Positions 23,661 through 35,800 of a DNA stretch of 64,000 bases are shown in pieces. This DNA comes from Ornithodoros turicata (Eukaryota; Arthropoda; Arachnida; Ixodida; Argasidae), in assembly GCF_037126465.1 (NCBI RefSeq), contig NC_088205.1, positions 29,061,482-29,125,481 on the forward strand, given 5' to 3'. Each line of letters begins with the position of its first letter. The first letter of the stretch is position 1. The translations under genes were made by a program, and so were the position numbers. Under the pieces are notes generated by a model. It ran no database searches. It had not been told where the DNA came from and saw only the letters and a program-made list of their open reading frames with translations.

Positions 23661-23896
23661 TCAGGATGGCGCCGCTACGAGGGGTTTGCGGGGCGCTTGA
23701 CGCAAGTAGCGAAGAGCGAGCCCAAAGAAAAAGAAAGATCCCAGTTTCAAACTAAGAATGAGGAAATAGACGTTGCGGTTGAGCAGGCGGTTGTCGTAGA
23801 CAGCGCAAGCGCCACGTTTCGCATCGCACGTTTCCTCCCAGAGAGCGCAGCTGCCGTCTATTGTGTGACCGAAGGCTGCTCCGGCTGGGATCAATC
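23661..23896 (-). CDS. OATP exon 11 (terminal)
   Basis: Acceptor ATGCAG|GAT. It encodes LIPAGAAFGHTIDGSCALW, ETCDAKRGACAVYDN, the last membrane segment (FFFFGLALRYL) and a short tail to TGA at 23661-23663. Confidence 0.93.
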
Positions 23897-26800
23897 CTGC
23901 ATGATAGTTCATTCGGACGATAGTTCTTGTCCACGGCGTTGCACTTACCGAATATTCGTACTATGATCCACTCAACGCCGAGACCGACTGACTTGTAACT
24001 CTCGGGAATGCACCTGCAGGATCGGAACAGAAATATGCAACCAGTGGTCCAGCCAACCAAGACTGCCACATATCCAAGAGTTATAGTCCACAGCAAGAAG
24101 AATTTCGCTGCTTTGGACATTTACGTAGAAAGGTAGCAAGTGGCGTGCAACGATGAATTCCACTACCAACCTAAGCGTCGCGGCTACGGCTGGTGTGCTG
24201 AGAAAGAAGGTGGCGAAGATAATACCCGCCAGAACAGGAATGAACACGTTGACAAGGCTGCACGTCGTAGGACATTTGTCACGGACAGCATGCACGTCGA
24301 TGTTGGTACCCGGCACTAACTCTTTGGAATCCGTGCTATTGATGCAGTAGCAATTAGAATATACCTTTAAAGAAGAATACAGGGATTTTACACGCCAGTA
24401 CCGATGACGCGTACAATACCCTCTTGTTCTCGATGTTGTACTCCGTGTGACAGCCAGCAAAACAGGGTGAGTAGTAGGTGTAGCCATCTGTTCCACAGAC
24501 CGGGTTGAACTTTGTAGCACTGCAGGAACAGTCGTAGTTGCACAGCTCCATCAGGGACGCGGAAATGTCGTTCACGTGGAACCTGATGTAAAGCAATCGG
24601 CCCCTATTATTTTGCCCACGATAAGACCGCCGGGTGTACTTTACCATCCTGTGGTGTAGTTCAGATTCTTGTACGGAATGTTGTTGCAGTGAAAGAGGAG
24701 CACGGTTATAAGAACGATGGGCAACAGGAGGACGGTAACGCACATGCGAACAATGGCGTAGGCGGCCATCTGGTACTTTGAAATTACCATGCCTCCCAGA
24801 AGTATGCCAATCATACCAGTAGGGATGGTTACTGACCCTGCGTATTGACAGTCGTGTCGTAGGACATAATTAACACGATAATGATGATGCCAGTTTACTG
24901 ATGCTAGCCCCATCAGACCCTGAACCAGAAATTACAAACAGAATGCAAGCAAGCTGGCGTAGGCTGGTTGTCGGTAACATTTCCCAGGGCATGGGGGAGA
25001 TATAGTCCGTTTGTGTCTGTCCTTGAGCATATCTGCCCAGACTCGGGGACATGTTACCGAGAACCAGAAATTAAGCTGCGCTACTTGAAGTAACAAATAA
25101 AGAGTAGCGGAACACATTTGCTCGAAGTGGAACTCTATCTACTAGCGTTATAAACAATAGCGCATTTCCGCTTCTACAGATCCTTCTTGCAGAGTATTGG
25201 GCGGCTTTCCTTGTCTCAACTGAAGGCAAGGCAAGAGCGATTGTGCACATACCCATGATCATGGATGCAGTGGAAGCAGTCATACTGAATTGGGCTTGTA
25301 GCATCTTCACCAAGAATGAAGATAGTCCACTGGCGACCATCACTAAAATAGGGTATTGTTTTGTATTCACACACACGAAAGGCAGGTATGAGCTCACGTT
25401 CAGCTGCTCCAGCAAAGCAAACAAAGACGAAGGGCTTGTTCTGGATCAGGGCCCAAACCGTATCACGCAGGTTGTCCTCGTTTGCATGGGAGCGCTGGTT
25501 TTCTTCGAGTTGCTTCTGGGCCATCACAGCTTCTCTTTCTGCATTGCAGGGAATGAGGCTGACTCACTTTGTGGCACGTGTATTAAACATATCGGGTTTT
25601 ACGGCTCTAACGACGTCTGTTCTTTGGTCCACGCGTGATGCATATCCCACATACAACCCTCTACCTTGTAATTTTAACTGGGTTGAGACACTTTCATAGA
25701 TGTGGTTCATCACATCTATGATGTATTCACATCTATGTATTCATCACATGATGAACGCATTGTACTGAAAGCCAGAATTCAGAGAAAAAAAGAATTATTC
25801 TTCTCTGTGTCGTACTTAGCGCGATACAAGCCCTCGAGCACGCTCTTGAGCAATGCGCAGACGTCACAGACCTCAGAGTTGCGTCCATTCCCAGTGGCAG
25901 CCGTAAGCACGTGACTTCTCGTGCACTGCCTCACTCCTCACTGGTGACGGTGAGGTCTGGATGTCAGAGTCGCATGAGTTTCGGTATCCGCTGTGCCCAT
26001 TTTCTCCGCTTCTTTTACCCTCCTCGCTGTGAGACCTTCAATGCAGGTTCACATCGGTGCAAAGGATCGTTTTTCTATGTTTATCTGGGATAACTTGGGA
26101 TGACCCGTCGCAACCCCTTTAACGGAAGCATATGAGTGTTCTTGCTGTATTTGATGTGCAGTTGTGTTAGCACGGCTGAAAACGTAGTGCGTTACGAGAA
26201 AAAAATGATGGCTGGGTGATAGTGCTCGGGGTCACGGGTCGTTGGGGTTTGTCGTAGAACTACACAGCCCCAATCTTCAACTTTCACATACCAATCGTTA
26301 TCGTTATATTTCAAGTTCGCGCTCCAAGTCCGCTTTGATAGGCTCGCGGAAGAGCTCTTGGCGAATCACGAGCCGGAATGATGCATGTAACGTGCGCCAT
26401 GGGATAACGACCAGTTCCAGGTTGGGCTCCACCCAAATGAAACCGTACCGCTTTCTCAGCAAAACAGAGATGTCAAAAATGAGATATCAAACGATTCGTC
26501 TTCGCGAACTCTGCGTGTATAACATCAAAGAAGTTTGCATTTGAGTCATTCATGAAATAATGCGCCGAAGTGTCCTAATGGGCGTTTTCGGTAAATAAAT
26601 GAATAAGTGATTTTTTTAGAATAGCGGCACATATGAGACGAAGATACAATAAAGAAAAACTGTGCCCTATACTCTAAGAGCGCACTCTTCGAAAGAGCAG
26701 ACGCCTAAGGACTGCAAAGTGGGTAGGTGCCACTCATTGCTGCGCAGGACGTTCGAGAACTTATGGATAGAGAAAGGAAAGACAGGCCGCCCGCACTCAC

Positions 26801-29800
26801 AGCGATATTGCATCACCAGGTCACTTGTTGTGCAACTTGTTGCACAGTTGTTGCAAAGTGGTGCAACTTGTTGGGTAACTTGTGTGGCTATTTTTATAGT
26901 ACAGGGCAGAGATAACGCTTGTGCAATTTGCCGGGTAGCCTGTGCGGCGATTTCGATTGTAAAGATCAGAGATAACGTTTGTTCGATGTATCGGGTAACT
27001 TGTCGGACGATTTTGATTGTGAGGAGCAGAGATTACTTTTCTGCAATTTGTCGGGTAGTAGCTTTATGTAATTTGTGGATCGCCCGCGTGGAATGTTGAA
27101 AGCTGAGACATTTATGTTTGTTTCTCTTGAAGCTTGCAGTAAAAGTGTCATTTTCATTGTTTGTTGAAAATGAGTCCTGGATCATTCATTACCGCATTGG
27201 CCACAGTCCCTAGCCGGGTCCGAATCTACATTGATCACGGGTTCAGGTTTTTTCCAATAATTATGACCACACTGCGACAGACACCTCTGTAATCGAGCTC
27301 CAGAAAGGGAATTCAGCTGGTGCGTGCTTTAAGCTTGTGCGCTACCTCTCTCTATGAAATTCAAATTCCACGTCAGATGTAGAAGCTGCATGAGGACAAC
27401 ATCATCGTCGTAGACGAAGTTCTCAACGTTGCTATTAGGTCTGGGCGCAACGTCACCTGTGGTTTCCCCAGGAAATAGGAGCGACACCGGGTGAGATGCA
27501 GTAGGGGTAACGATCCCCATTTGTCATCTTTTCATGGCTATTATACAGACTGCCATACCATTCCAGTGGCCCTTGTCATCGGCTTTGTCTTTCTATGGGA
27601 AAGGTATTGGCCCAAGGCTGTTGTTCTGGCAGCTAGGATAGCCGCAACTTTCTGCGCTCAGAGGAACGCGCTTCCGAACATTTGGAGATACGGTCTCCTT
27701 GTCCATTTACGGTTGCAATTTGTATACCAACGCGCTTACTCAAAACTTAGTGTAGGAAAATGTCGTCACATAAATAATGCAGGAACTAATGGCTAGTCCC
27801 TCTGGCCGGGCTGCGTCAGGGTTTTGCTCCGCGAAAGTCCAAAAAACTGTTCCAGTGGGGAGGGGAGGCAAAACATCCGCTTGATGGGAGCAATGGGAGT
27901 AATTTTTTTTTTCGTTTTTTAATGAGCAGTCGGGACGGGAGAGAACAGGTGTAATGGAAGCGCGCCAAGTGAAGGTGGTAATGTTGGATGGGGGACGCAA
28001 AACCGTATGACAGCGCAAGGACTAGATACTTCACCCATCCCCGTCGTGAGGCACAATTTGCACTCTCAATGGAACTCACCATAACAACGGCATTTCACGG
28101 TTGTAAAAGCCGAAATACACCTGCGGCATCTCTACCGAGATAAGTGCATACTCGCCGCCAGCTTTTCCTGGTGTATTAAATGGCGTAAATTCAGTATGAA
28201 GAATTTTTTTGTGTAGTCTAGAAAGGTTGATAAGGTGGGGCGGCAGCATGGGAACAAAGTACAAACGGAAGCACTCATGAAAAGGAATATGCCTGAAGGA
28301 AAACTCTTTAAAGGGATTATCGCATCCAAGAGAGTGTGTGTGAGACCGATACGGTAACGTTCGTCACCGCTTCATAGTCTACTTGGCAAAGTTTCTCTTC
28401 CGAAAGCAGGCTTAAATATTAAACAAACGAGTTTTAAAGATTCGCACTCCCTCTTCAGTTAACCCATGATGACGTAAGCCAGGGGATTGTCTCCGAGGTC
28501 GTCTGCTTGGCGTTCGCATCGCAATATACTAAGTGAAAAGCCCTCGGTATATACGGCGACTTTCGCTTGCCAGTGTGAGTTCTGACGTGACCATGTTGCG
28601 TGCAACACAATATTATGCTCCTGGTTGAACGAGCACGTCCGACGCTAACCAAAAACAACGATCCGCAAGCAGGGCCGGCGAGAGGAGGCAGCCGGGGATG
28701 ACGCCCCGGGGCCCGAGCCTCTTCAGGGGTCCGCAGGACTTAAAGCACGCCGTAATCATATAAAGAAGAAATACTTGGATTATGTTATCGAGACGTTTGG
28801 AGGGGGCCCGGGCATGTCCCATCCCCGGTCCCGTCCGCATAATTTCTCTTGCCAGCCCTGCCCGCAAGCCAATCACAGAGCAGTCATCGCCCCCTAGAAT
28901 TCCGGCTCGCCCGCCCGAGTGTCGGTCGGTCGATCGGTCAGTAGCAAAGGCTACCAAGGTCCCTCCAGCCGCTCCCTGGCTGGTTTCGGTCAGCGCAAAG
29001 GGCGCTCACTGGCGTTGTCTGGGCGACGTTTACAGAGAGGGAATCCTGGAATACTCTCAATATGCATAGTCTGCTCTTGCCATGTGTTATATCAAATTGC
29101 ACGAATTCGCGTCAAATTTCGGCGTTATCATCTCTGATGAACGCTGAGTAAAATGGCATATAGTTTCGGAATCGACCGGGACGGATTTTATGGTCCTTTT
29201 AAGGGACGCTGTATATGCCTTCAAACTTTTATGCAGCTTCAATGCCCTTCTACAGCCATGGAGCTACAATGCAGCTTCTACACAATATGGAATTCCAGGA
29301 AGAACGCTACGGCGCCAATTGAAAACAAAGGAGCACATGGACCTTACTGAGTTCATCGTATTTGGAAAACGAAGGTATAGGCTGATGGCGCTCATAAAAC
29401 GCCTGCAAACAGCCAGCGCTGCTCCCAACCCACGCCTCGTTCTCAAGCTTTCTGCTTCGCAGAGAAGATGGACATTGAGAATAGTTTCAACAAGAGCAAG
29501 GGAATGAAAGTGTACCTTGTGTAGGGGTGAAAAAACAAACGCCATGAGGAAGCTGCTTTCAAAATACACTGCGGAGGACGACAATGACTTGAACGTTTGG
29601 AGAACTATTGCTTCAAAATCACTGTGCAAACTGTGGCTACACGAACACTTTGCACTGGCGTCCTTGCAAAGACTGTGGACGGAAGACGACTCATGCAACT
29701 GAGTCGAAGATACTCGCAGCATTTCAGGGAGATGGCCCACGCCGTGTGGTGTGACTCAGGGCTACTTCCTCACGTCTGCACGCATTGTTTTACGTTGTGT

Positions 29801-32800
29801 TACGTTTCGTGCAGACGCAGCAGAGGCATCCTGAAGGGCGAATTCACGTGTGCTTTCTGTGTAGCGTAAAGCGTTATTTAAATAACCTAATATGACTTAT
29901 TCTACGACTTACTTTACTTTGAAGATGAGTTCAGATGTTAAAATGTCTTTTACAGCACTACCTTTTAGACGCACCTCGTGTGCCATTAACCAAAAATGTC
30001 CCTGTGACCAGGGATGGGCAGTATTTAAATACATTGTAATTAAAATACTATTTAAAATATAAATACATGTATTTATATTTTGTATTTAAATACAGACTCG
30101 AAAAATGTATTTATAATTATATTTAAATACCAATTTTCGGGTATTTATTCTTGTAAATACTTTATAAATACTCTTAAATACAGAATATACTGACTCATAT
30201 CTTAAAGTTGCCCTGGATTTCACCTTTCAGGAAGAAGGGCGAGTTTGGGGCGCAATTATGCCGGGTTAGCGCTAGCATGCGCAATCGACAAACCATTTTA
30301 GATCAAGGAGGTGAACCCGAGAGTTCCGTTTTAGATGGCGAGTTTTTCAATGTTGTTGCGGACAACGGTCGTGACTACCCGATTACGTTGTTCTACGAAG
30401 CATCTTCGTCAAATTTAATACAAGCATTTGTTCATCGGCACCTGTGGAGATGCTGTTCTCCTTTGCGAATCTGATTGTACGGCCGAACAGAAGACGCCTA
30501 AAAGAAGCAGTCTTCGAGAAATTTCTAATATTAAAATCGCCATGATAATCTAACAAATAAATGCTATTCTGCCTTGCTGATTTGTCCTTATGCTCATCAT
30601 TACTTCTGTAATTCCAGATAACATCTTCCTCAGAGTATTTATGGTAGTAGTTACGGTATTTAAATACAGTATTTATATTTTGTATTTAAATACTCATGCT
30701 GAAAACTATTTATGAAGAGTATTTAAATACCCCTGCCAACAAAGTATTTTGTATTTATATTTAAATACTCAAAAAATGTATTTATGCCCATCCGTGCCTG
30801 TGACGTACCAGGAAGTTCTTTTGGCAAGACGCTTACGGGCAGAGCAACCGCGAAGCACAGAATACCAGCATACAAGAATCCCATCCACCAAGCTCCGACC
30901 CAAGCAGAACTGTCGCGGTTTAGCCCCAACCTGAAACACATACAAGATATGTACACACAGGTCTGCAGCGCATATGTTATACTCACACTTGGGGGTCAAT
31001 GCCTTGATCAACGTAATATTTCAGAAAATGTCCGTTCAGCACAAACCCTGTAGCTGGTCCCACGATAGCGCTTGCTTGAAATGCAGCTGAAAGAAAAGGC
31101 CAGTGTCTTATAAGAAGGGTTACATTGAACTAGAAGGGGGCAGTGGAACGACCGAGCTCTCCGCGTGACTATCGCGGCGTGGACAGCCAACGGCGGCGCT
31201 GCAATCGACGACTATGAAGCTGTCATAGAGTTAGTAAGTACAAGTCGCAGAATAAGTCCATTATGTAAAAGCCTAAGTCTGGGCACACAGAGGGACGACA
31301 CGAACACACGGAGAATAAAGCTGCAATTATTATTGCAATTAGAATTATAATTGGTTTTTCTCAACCGAACGGAAGAGAACAAAAATCTGAATCCGTAAAA
31401 CTGTTGAGACGCTGACGACAACGCTTTGCAAAGTATGCCCGCGCAGTGTAGTTGGCGTCAGCACAGCCGTCCCAAGGTGCAGACCTTTCCGTTCGTTCTA
31501 CTGCCCTCTTCTGGTTATAAGAGACCCGTGTGACAACCAACAGATGCAGGATAAGCCGAGCCTGTGGGAATTCATAAATGGAAGTAATGTAACGAAATAT
31601 TTCATGCGACTTTGTTATAGGGACCTGGCCAATTTGCAGATATTTGCAACTACAAACGCTTTGCAATTCGAATGTGGATGTTTTCGCAACTCTCAACGAC
31701 CTCATCCAGTGGAACTGAGAGATACTCAGTGAGCAACTAACGATGCTACTATCAAAAGGAAATTGACAGACATTACAGGCGGCTGGACGCCAGCCAAACC
31801 AAAAGTCTGTAGTACAACGCAAGCAGTGTTGTAACCGCTAGCAAAACGATCTAGCGACCGTTACCCGCTATTCCACAGAAGAAGTAACGCAATACTATAG
31901 TCACTACAAATTTAGAAAAGGAACGCGATACAGGTAACAAATAATATGACGCTACTCTTCCGCTACCGTACCCATCTATATAGGCAACACTCCCTGTAGG
32001 CATCTCGTTGACGAATGTGTCTAAAAACGGTGCAATATTTGTTTATTCGCATGGTCAGCATGCAGCATAAAGTATACCACTACTTATGGCCAAGATGTAT
32101 TATTTCATTTATCTTGACTTCGAGATCATGAGCATTTAAGATATAGTTTAATGCACATAGCGCATGTGTGCACTTAATAATTTTCCCGTCAAAATGTAGA
32201 CTGATTTTCTGCAATCACAGTGTCACATTTCGCTTGTAGACTTACAAGAGAAGGCAGAAAACCTTTCAGACGACTGCTTCAAAAATGTGCTGTTGTTTGG
32301 GTTAAATGGTTGCAGTGCTTTGGACGAATCTGCCGTAACCCTTTCTCTGCAATATTCCGTATTATCAAAGCCAGGGTTCTTTAATATATACATTCAAGAT
32401 TTCCCATTTTCTTGTCCCAAAGAAATGTACGTGAACTCCTGTGAAGCTGTTCTCGCTAAAACGTTGCATTTCCAAGGGTATTACTATTTTGCCGCAAGAG
32501 GTTGCAGCGCAGACATTTCTACATGTTCCACTGCTCGTGTCAAAACGGAACTCCTTTTTTTTTCTTCGTTCCGGTTTCCGCACCCACTCGAGGAGTTTTC
32601 GGCCGGGTTCACACTAACGTTTTTCTCGTCTGTGTTCTTCACAGGCGAGAGACGGACCAACTAAAGTCTATGGTGCCATTCACACATGCACGTCTGTTCA
32701 CGGACCGTGTATCCGTGTCGAGAAACTCTGGGCGTGCCCTATTCTGACCAGTTTTTTTCACGCACACGGCTTGCCGTGTAGATGCACCCTTTCAGAGAAC

Positions 32801-35800
32801 CCAATTCCTTGTCCGTGTGCATCCTGATACTGATAAAAATAAGAGATAAATGAAGAAGGGGAAGAAAGTGTTCTTCGATGTAGGCCACCCTCAAGGATAG
32901 CGGTCTTACAAGATAGGCAATATACCAGTTTCTCCTCGTTCTGCAGAATTGTAAGTTCCGTGTTTTTGGCCTGCCGTATCGCCATTCCGCGATTTTAAGC
33001 AATAACTCTCAGACGTTTATACCGCGTCATTTATGCATGCTGTTTCCGTAACGAATGATTTACGACAAGAAATCGTGCAAGCAGGGAACGTTTTTAATTG
33101 CAGGGTTTTGCTAACACAGAGACAAAAATATAACTTGTACATATAAAAATATATGTCAAATAGCAAAAATAGGGTAATATCCATGATATGACCGGTAATG
33201 CAGCAACAGCAATATGAACTTCAAACAGAGAAGGCTAAACAAAATTCCAACGTCCTGATATCATTAGGGGAGCAGGACCCACAAAAGATGCGTCCAAAGG
33301 GGCTGAGAGACACGAGCAAGAAACGAACATGCAGTAATTTTCACGGACACGCGGGCTCGGACAGCGTAAATGGCAGCCTTGGGCAAAGCTGGTCCTTTGT
33401 TGTACTCCCTACAAATTTCGATATGACACGGAGGAAAAAACTCGTCCGAAAGGGCGACTTAAAGACGAGTTTGTTCCGTGAAAATCGCTTAGAATGGGGC
33501 GTGGAGAAAATTTATCGTCGCGAACATGCCACCCGCGAGGAAAGATTTAGAATGCACTGTAGTGTGCATGGCCTACAGGAACACGAGTGGAGCTTGTGAA
33601 ACGTGAAAAAAACAGGCAGACGTCTCGAACACGGTGAGCAGAGCACACGGATCATCACCGAGAGAAAAAGCGTTCTCAACATGGGCACATTTCACGGACG
33701 CGAAAAACGTCACGTTAGTGTGAAACCAGCCTTAGAGAATCGTAAGCGCCCACAGGTTCCCACTCCACGCATATCATTGTCAGTCAATCAGATATCAGTG
33801 ACGTGACGTCAGCCACTCGAAAGGAATCATGCGACCGGCTTTTGTTTTCGGAAACGTTATCGTGAATCTTCTACGTTCTCCTAAAACTCTTTAACGGTTC
33901 AGCTCGGGTTCAGCTCCTGAGTAACACAAACATGGCTCATACCGGTTCGAACCGTTGTGACTGTGACATCAGCACAGGCGCCATCTATGATATTCTTTGT
34001 GAACTGGTTTCGGAGCGCCGTGTGCACGTGGTCGCAATTGAAGCGGACCAGGGGTGTTTGTTTGCCTGTTGGTTTTTCTCGTGGTACCGGCGACTTTCAT
34101 AAAGTTGAACATAAACACCGCACATATTTGTAAATGGGGATTTCTGCTTCTTGGCTATATGCCACTCGATCGTAACATTTTCTGAAGAATCACTTCGGTT
34201 CTTGAAGAAAAATTTGTGCTGAACTTGGACGTTTCTGGAGGAAGAAAAAAAAAGTGAAAGCTTAAAGGAAGTTTGGTGTGTAGAGCTGTTCGATTCCAGG
34301 TTTCAAGACAGATTCAAGAAATGTTGTGGAGGAGAGTCACCTGGAAACTTGAAAATGGTAGACATGATACGATAGAAGTTGGATATGTGGGCTTGTTGGT
34401 CTTAGTCCATCTTAAGATCGGTAAAACAAAATTGACACTGACACACCGAACGGTGACGTGTGTGTATCAGTGCGGTTTCAAGATACGTCACACAGGGTTT
34501 CGGAACGTGCCTTCGAGTTCCAGATGCCCTAACTCTCTACTTCAACCGAAAACAAATTTCTTTTGGTTTTACTCCGGCATGAAACAAAGAATTAAGATTT
34601 CCATTCAATTCCGGTTGCCCAAAGTGACGTGTATTGTTTATTTTTTCCGGTTTGTGGTTTTGTTTCGGTTCGACACCCTGCAAGAGAGCCTCGCATCCGC
34701 TTGCGTGGCGTTGAGTGACGTTCACTCAGTGGTGGTTACGTGGCGTTGAAGATGACAGCCAGCAGGAGGCCGCTGCTACTGCCTGGCCTTGTCTGGACTG
34801 GTGATGGGTGGGAATGCACCCGTGAATTTCAAACCGCATGGATTCCAGTGCTTTATAATGCTGATACTAAATCATCATCAAACTTTACGCAAAGTCACGC
34901 AGAAGCTTGGTAGAGTAGAAAATACACTACCCTTTCCAAACGAAGTATAGTACGGTATCTGATCCATTAAGAGCAAACTATCCCTTCCAGGTCGGGTTTT
35001 TAAAGTCAGTAATGTGCGTCCTGCGTGGTCGATATGCATCATGTTAAAACTGAGCCACGTGAGTTGCGCTACAAAAGTAGAACTTTTAATTTATCACCAG
35101 TGTTTGATATGCTATCTAAATTCTATTGATGCGTTTTAGTTTCTGCGCATGGGTTTTATCCAACCTACCAATGTATTTGGAAGAGACGCTCCGGTGGAAG
35201 TTCTCGTCTAGGTAGGCAATACCCAGCGTAAAGTAAGGAGCCGTGCCGACACCGCTGAGGAAGTTTCCGATCCAGAAGAACCATTTATAGTTGCGCAAGC
35301 TTCCGCCTTCTTTAGCACATGCATCAGTCGTGCTGTTTTGCTTCTGTTGGGAACAAGTGTCCGGTTCCGGGTGGCTGAAGGAGTAGGGAGGCCCAACGAA
35401 GTACGGCATCGCCATGATCAGGGATCCCACGCCCAAAATACACGTCCCGAAGGCCATGAATAGCGGTTTGTTACGGTTCTGGCCAAAGTGAGTGACGGGC
35501 AGCAGCACCTACGGAGACACAAGTGGTGAACTGCACGTTCACCACCAGCTACAGTCACGCTGTAATTGCGATATTTACGACTAGAGACGATACGCTGTAA
35601 AGGCTCCCAATGAGGCCAGTCTCGATACTCCGCAACTGGTAACGCTTCTCGAGTGTCGCCAGATTGGAGTTGACGCAACCATTGGTGATAAGCCCCTGTA
35701 GGAAGGCGCAGCTGCAGAAGAAAAACACCACACAACCTGGTCTCTGCAGGCAATTCACCAACATTGGTGGAAGGCACCGTTGTGTCTCAGAAGGGGCCAC

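Larger units (their letters stand above)
25539..30808 (-). other. Large intron 4 of the OATP gene
   Basis: This 5.3-kb intron holds a 60-bp minisatellite (26863-27057), a hAT MITE (28670-28860), a psq-like HTH fragment (about 29220-29345) and a hAT relic (30009-30796). The stretches 25560-26860 and 27060-28660 show no gene, exon chain or transposon end that I can support. Confidence 0.8.
31087..35168 (-). other. Large intron 2 of the OATP gene
   Basis: This 4.1-kb intron contains transposon pieces at 31824-31992, 32601-33731 and about 33880-34682. The stretch 34700-35168 shows nothing recognisable. An ORF of 125 codons at 32287-32664 (plus) has no domain that I recognise. Confidence 0.8.

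Noticed and set aside
23397..23966. 189-codon plus-strand ORF
   Set aside because: It is antisense to OATP exons 10-11 and explained as a shadow of the real coding strand.
32287..32664. 125-codon ORF in OATP intron 2
   Set aside because: It has no family signature, partly overlaps the TIR element starting at 32601, and has no supporting splice or promoter context.
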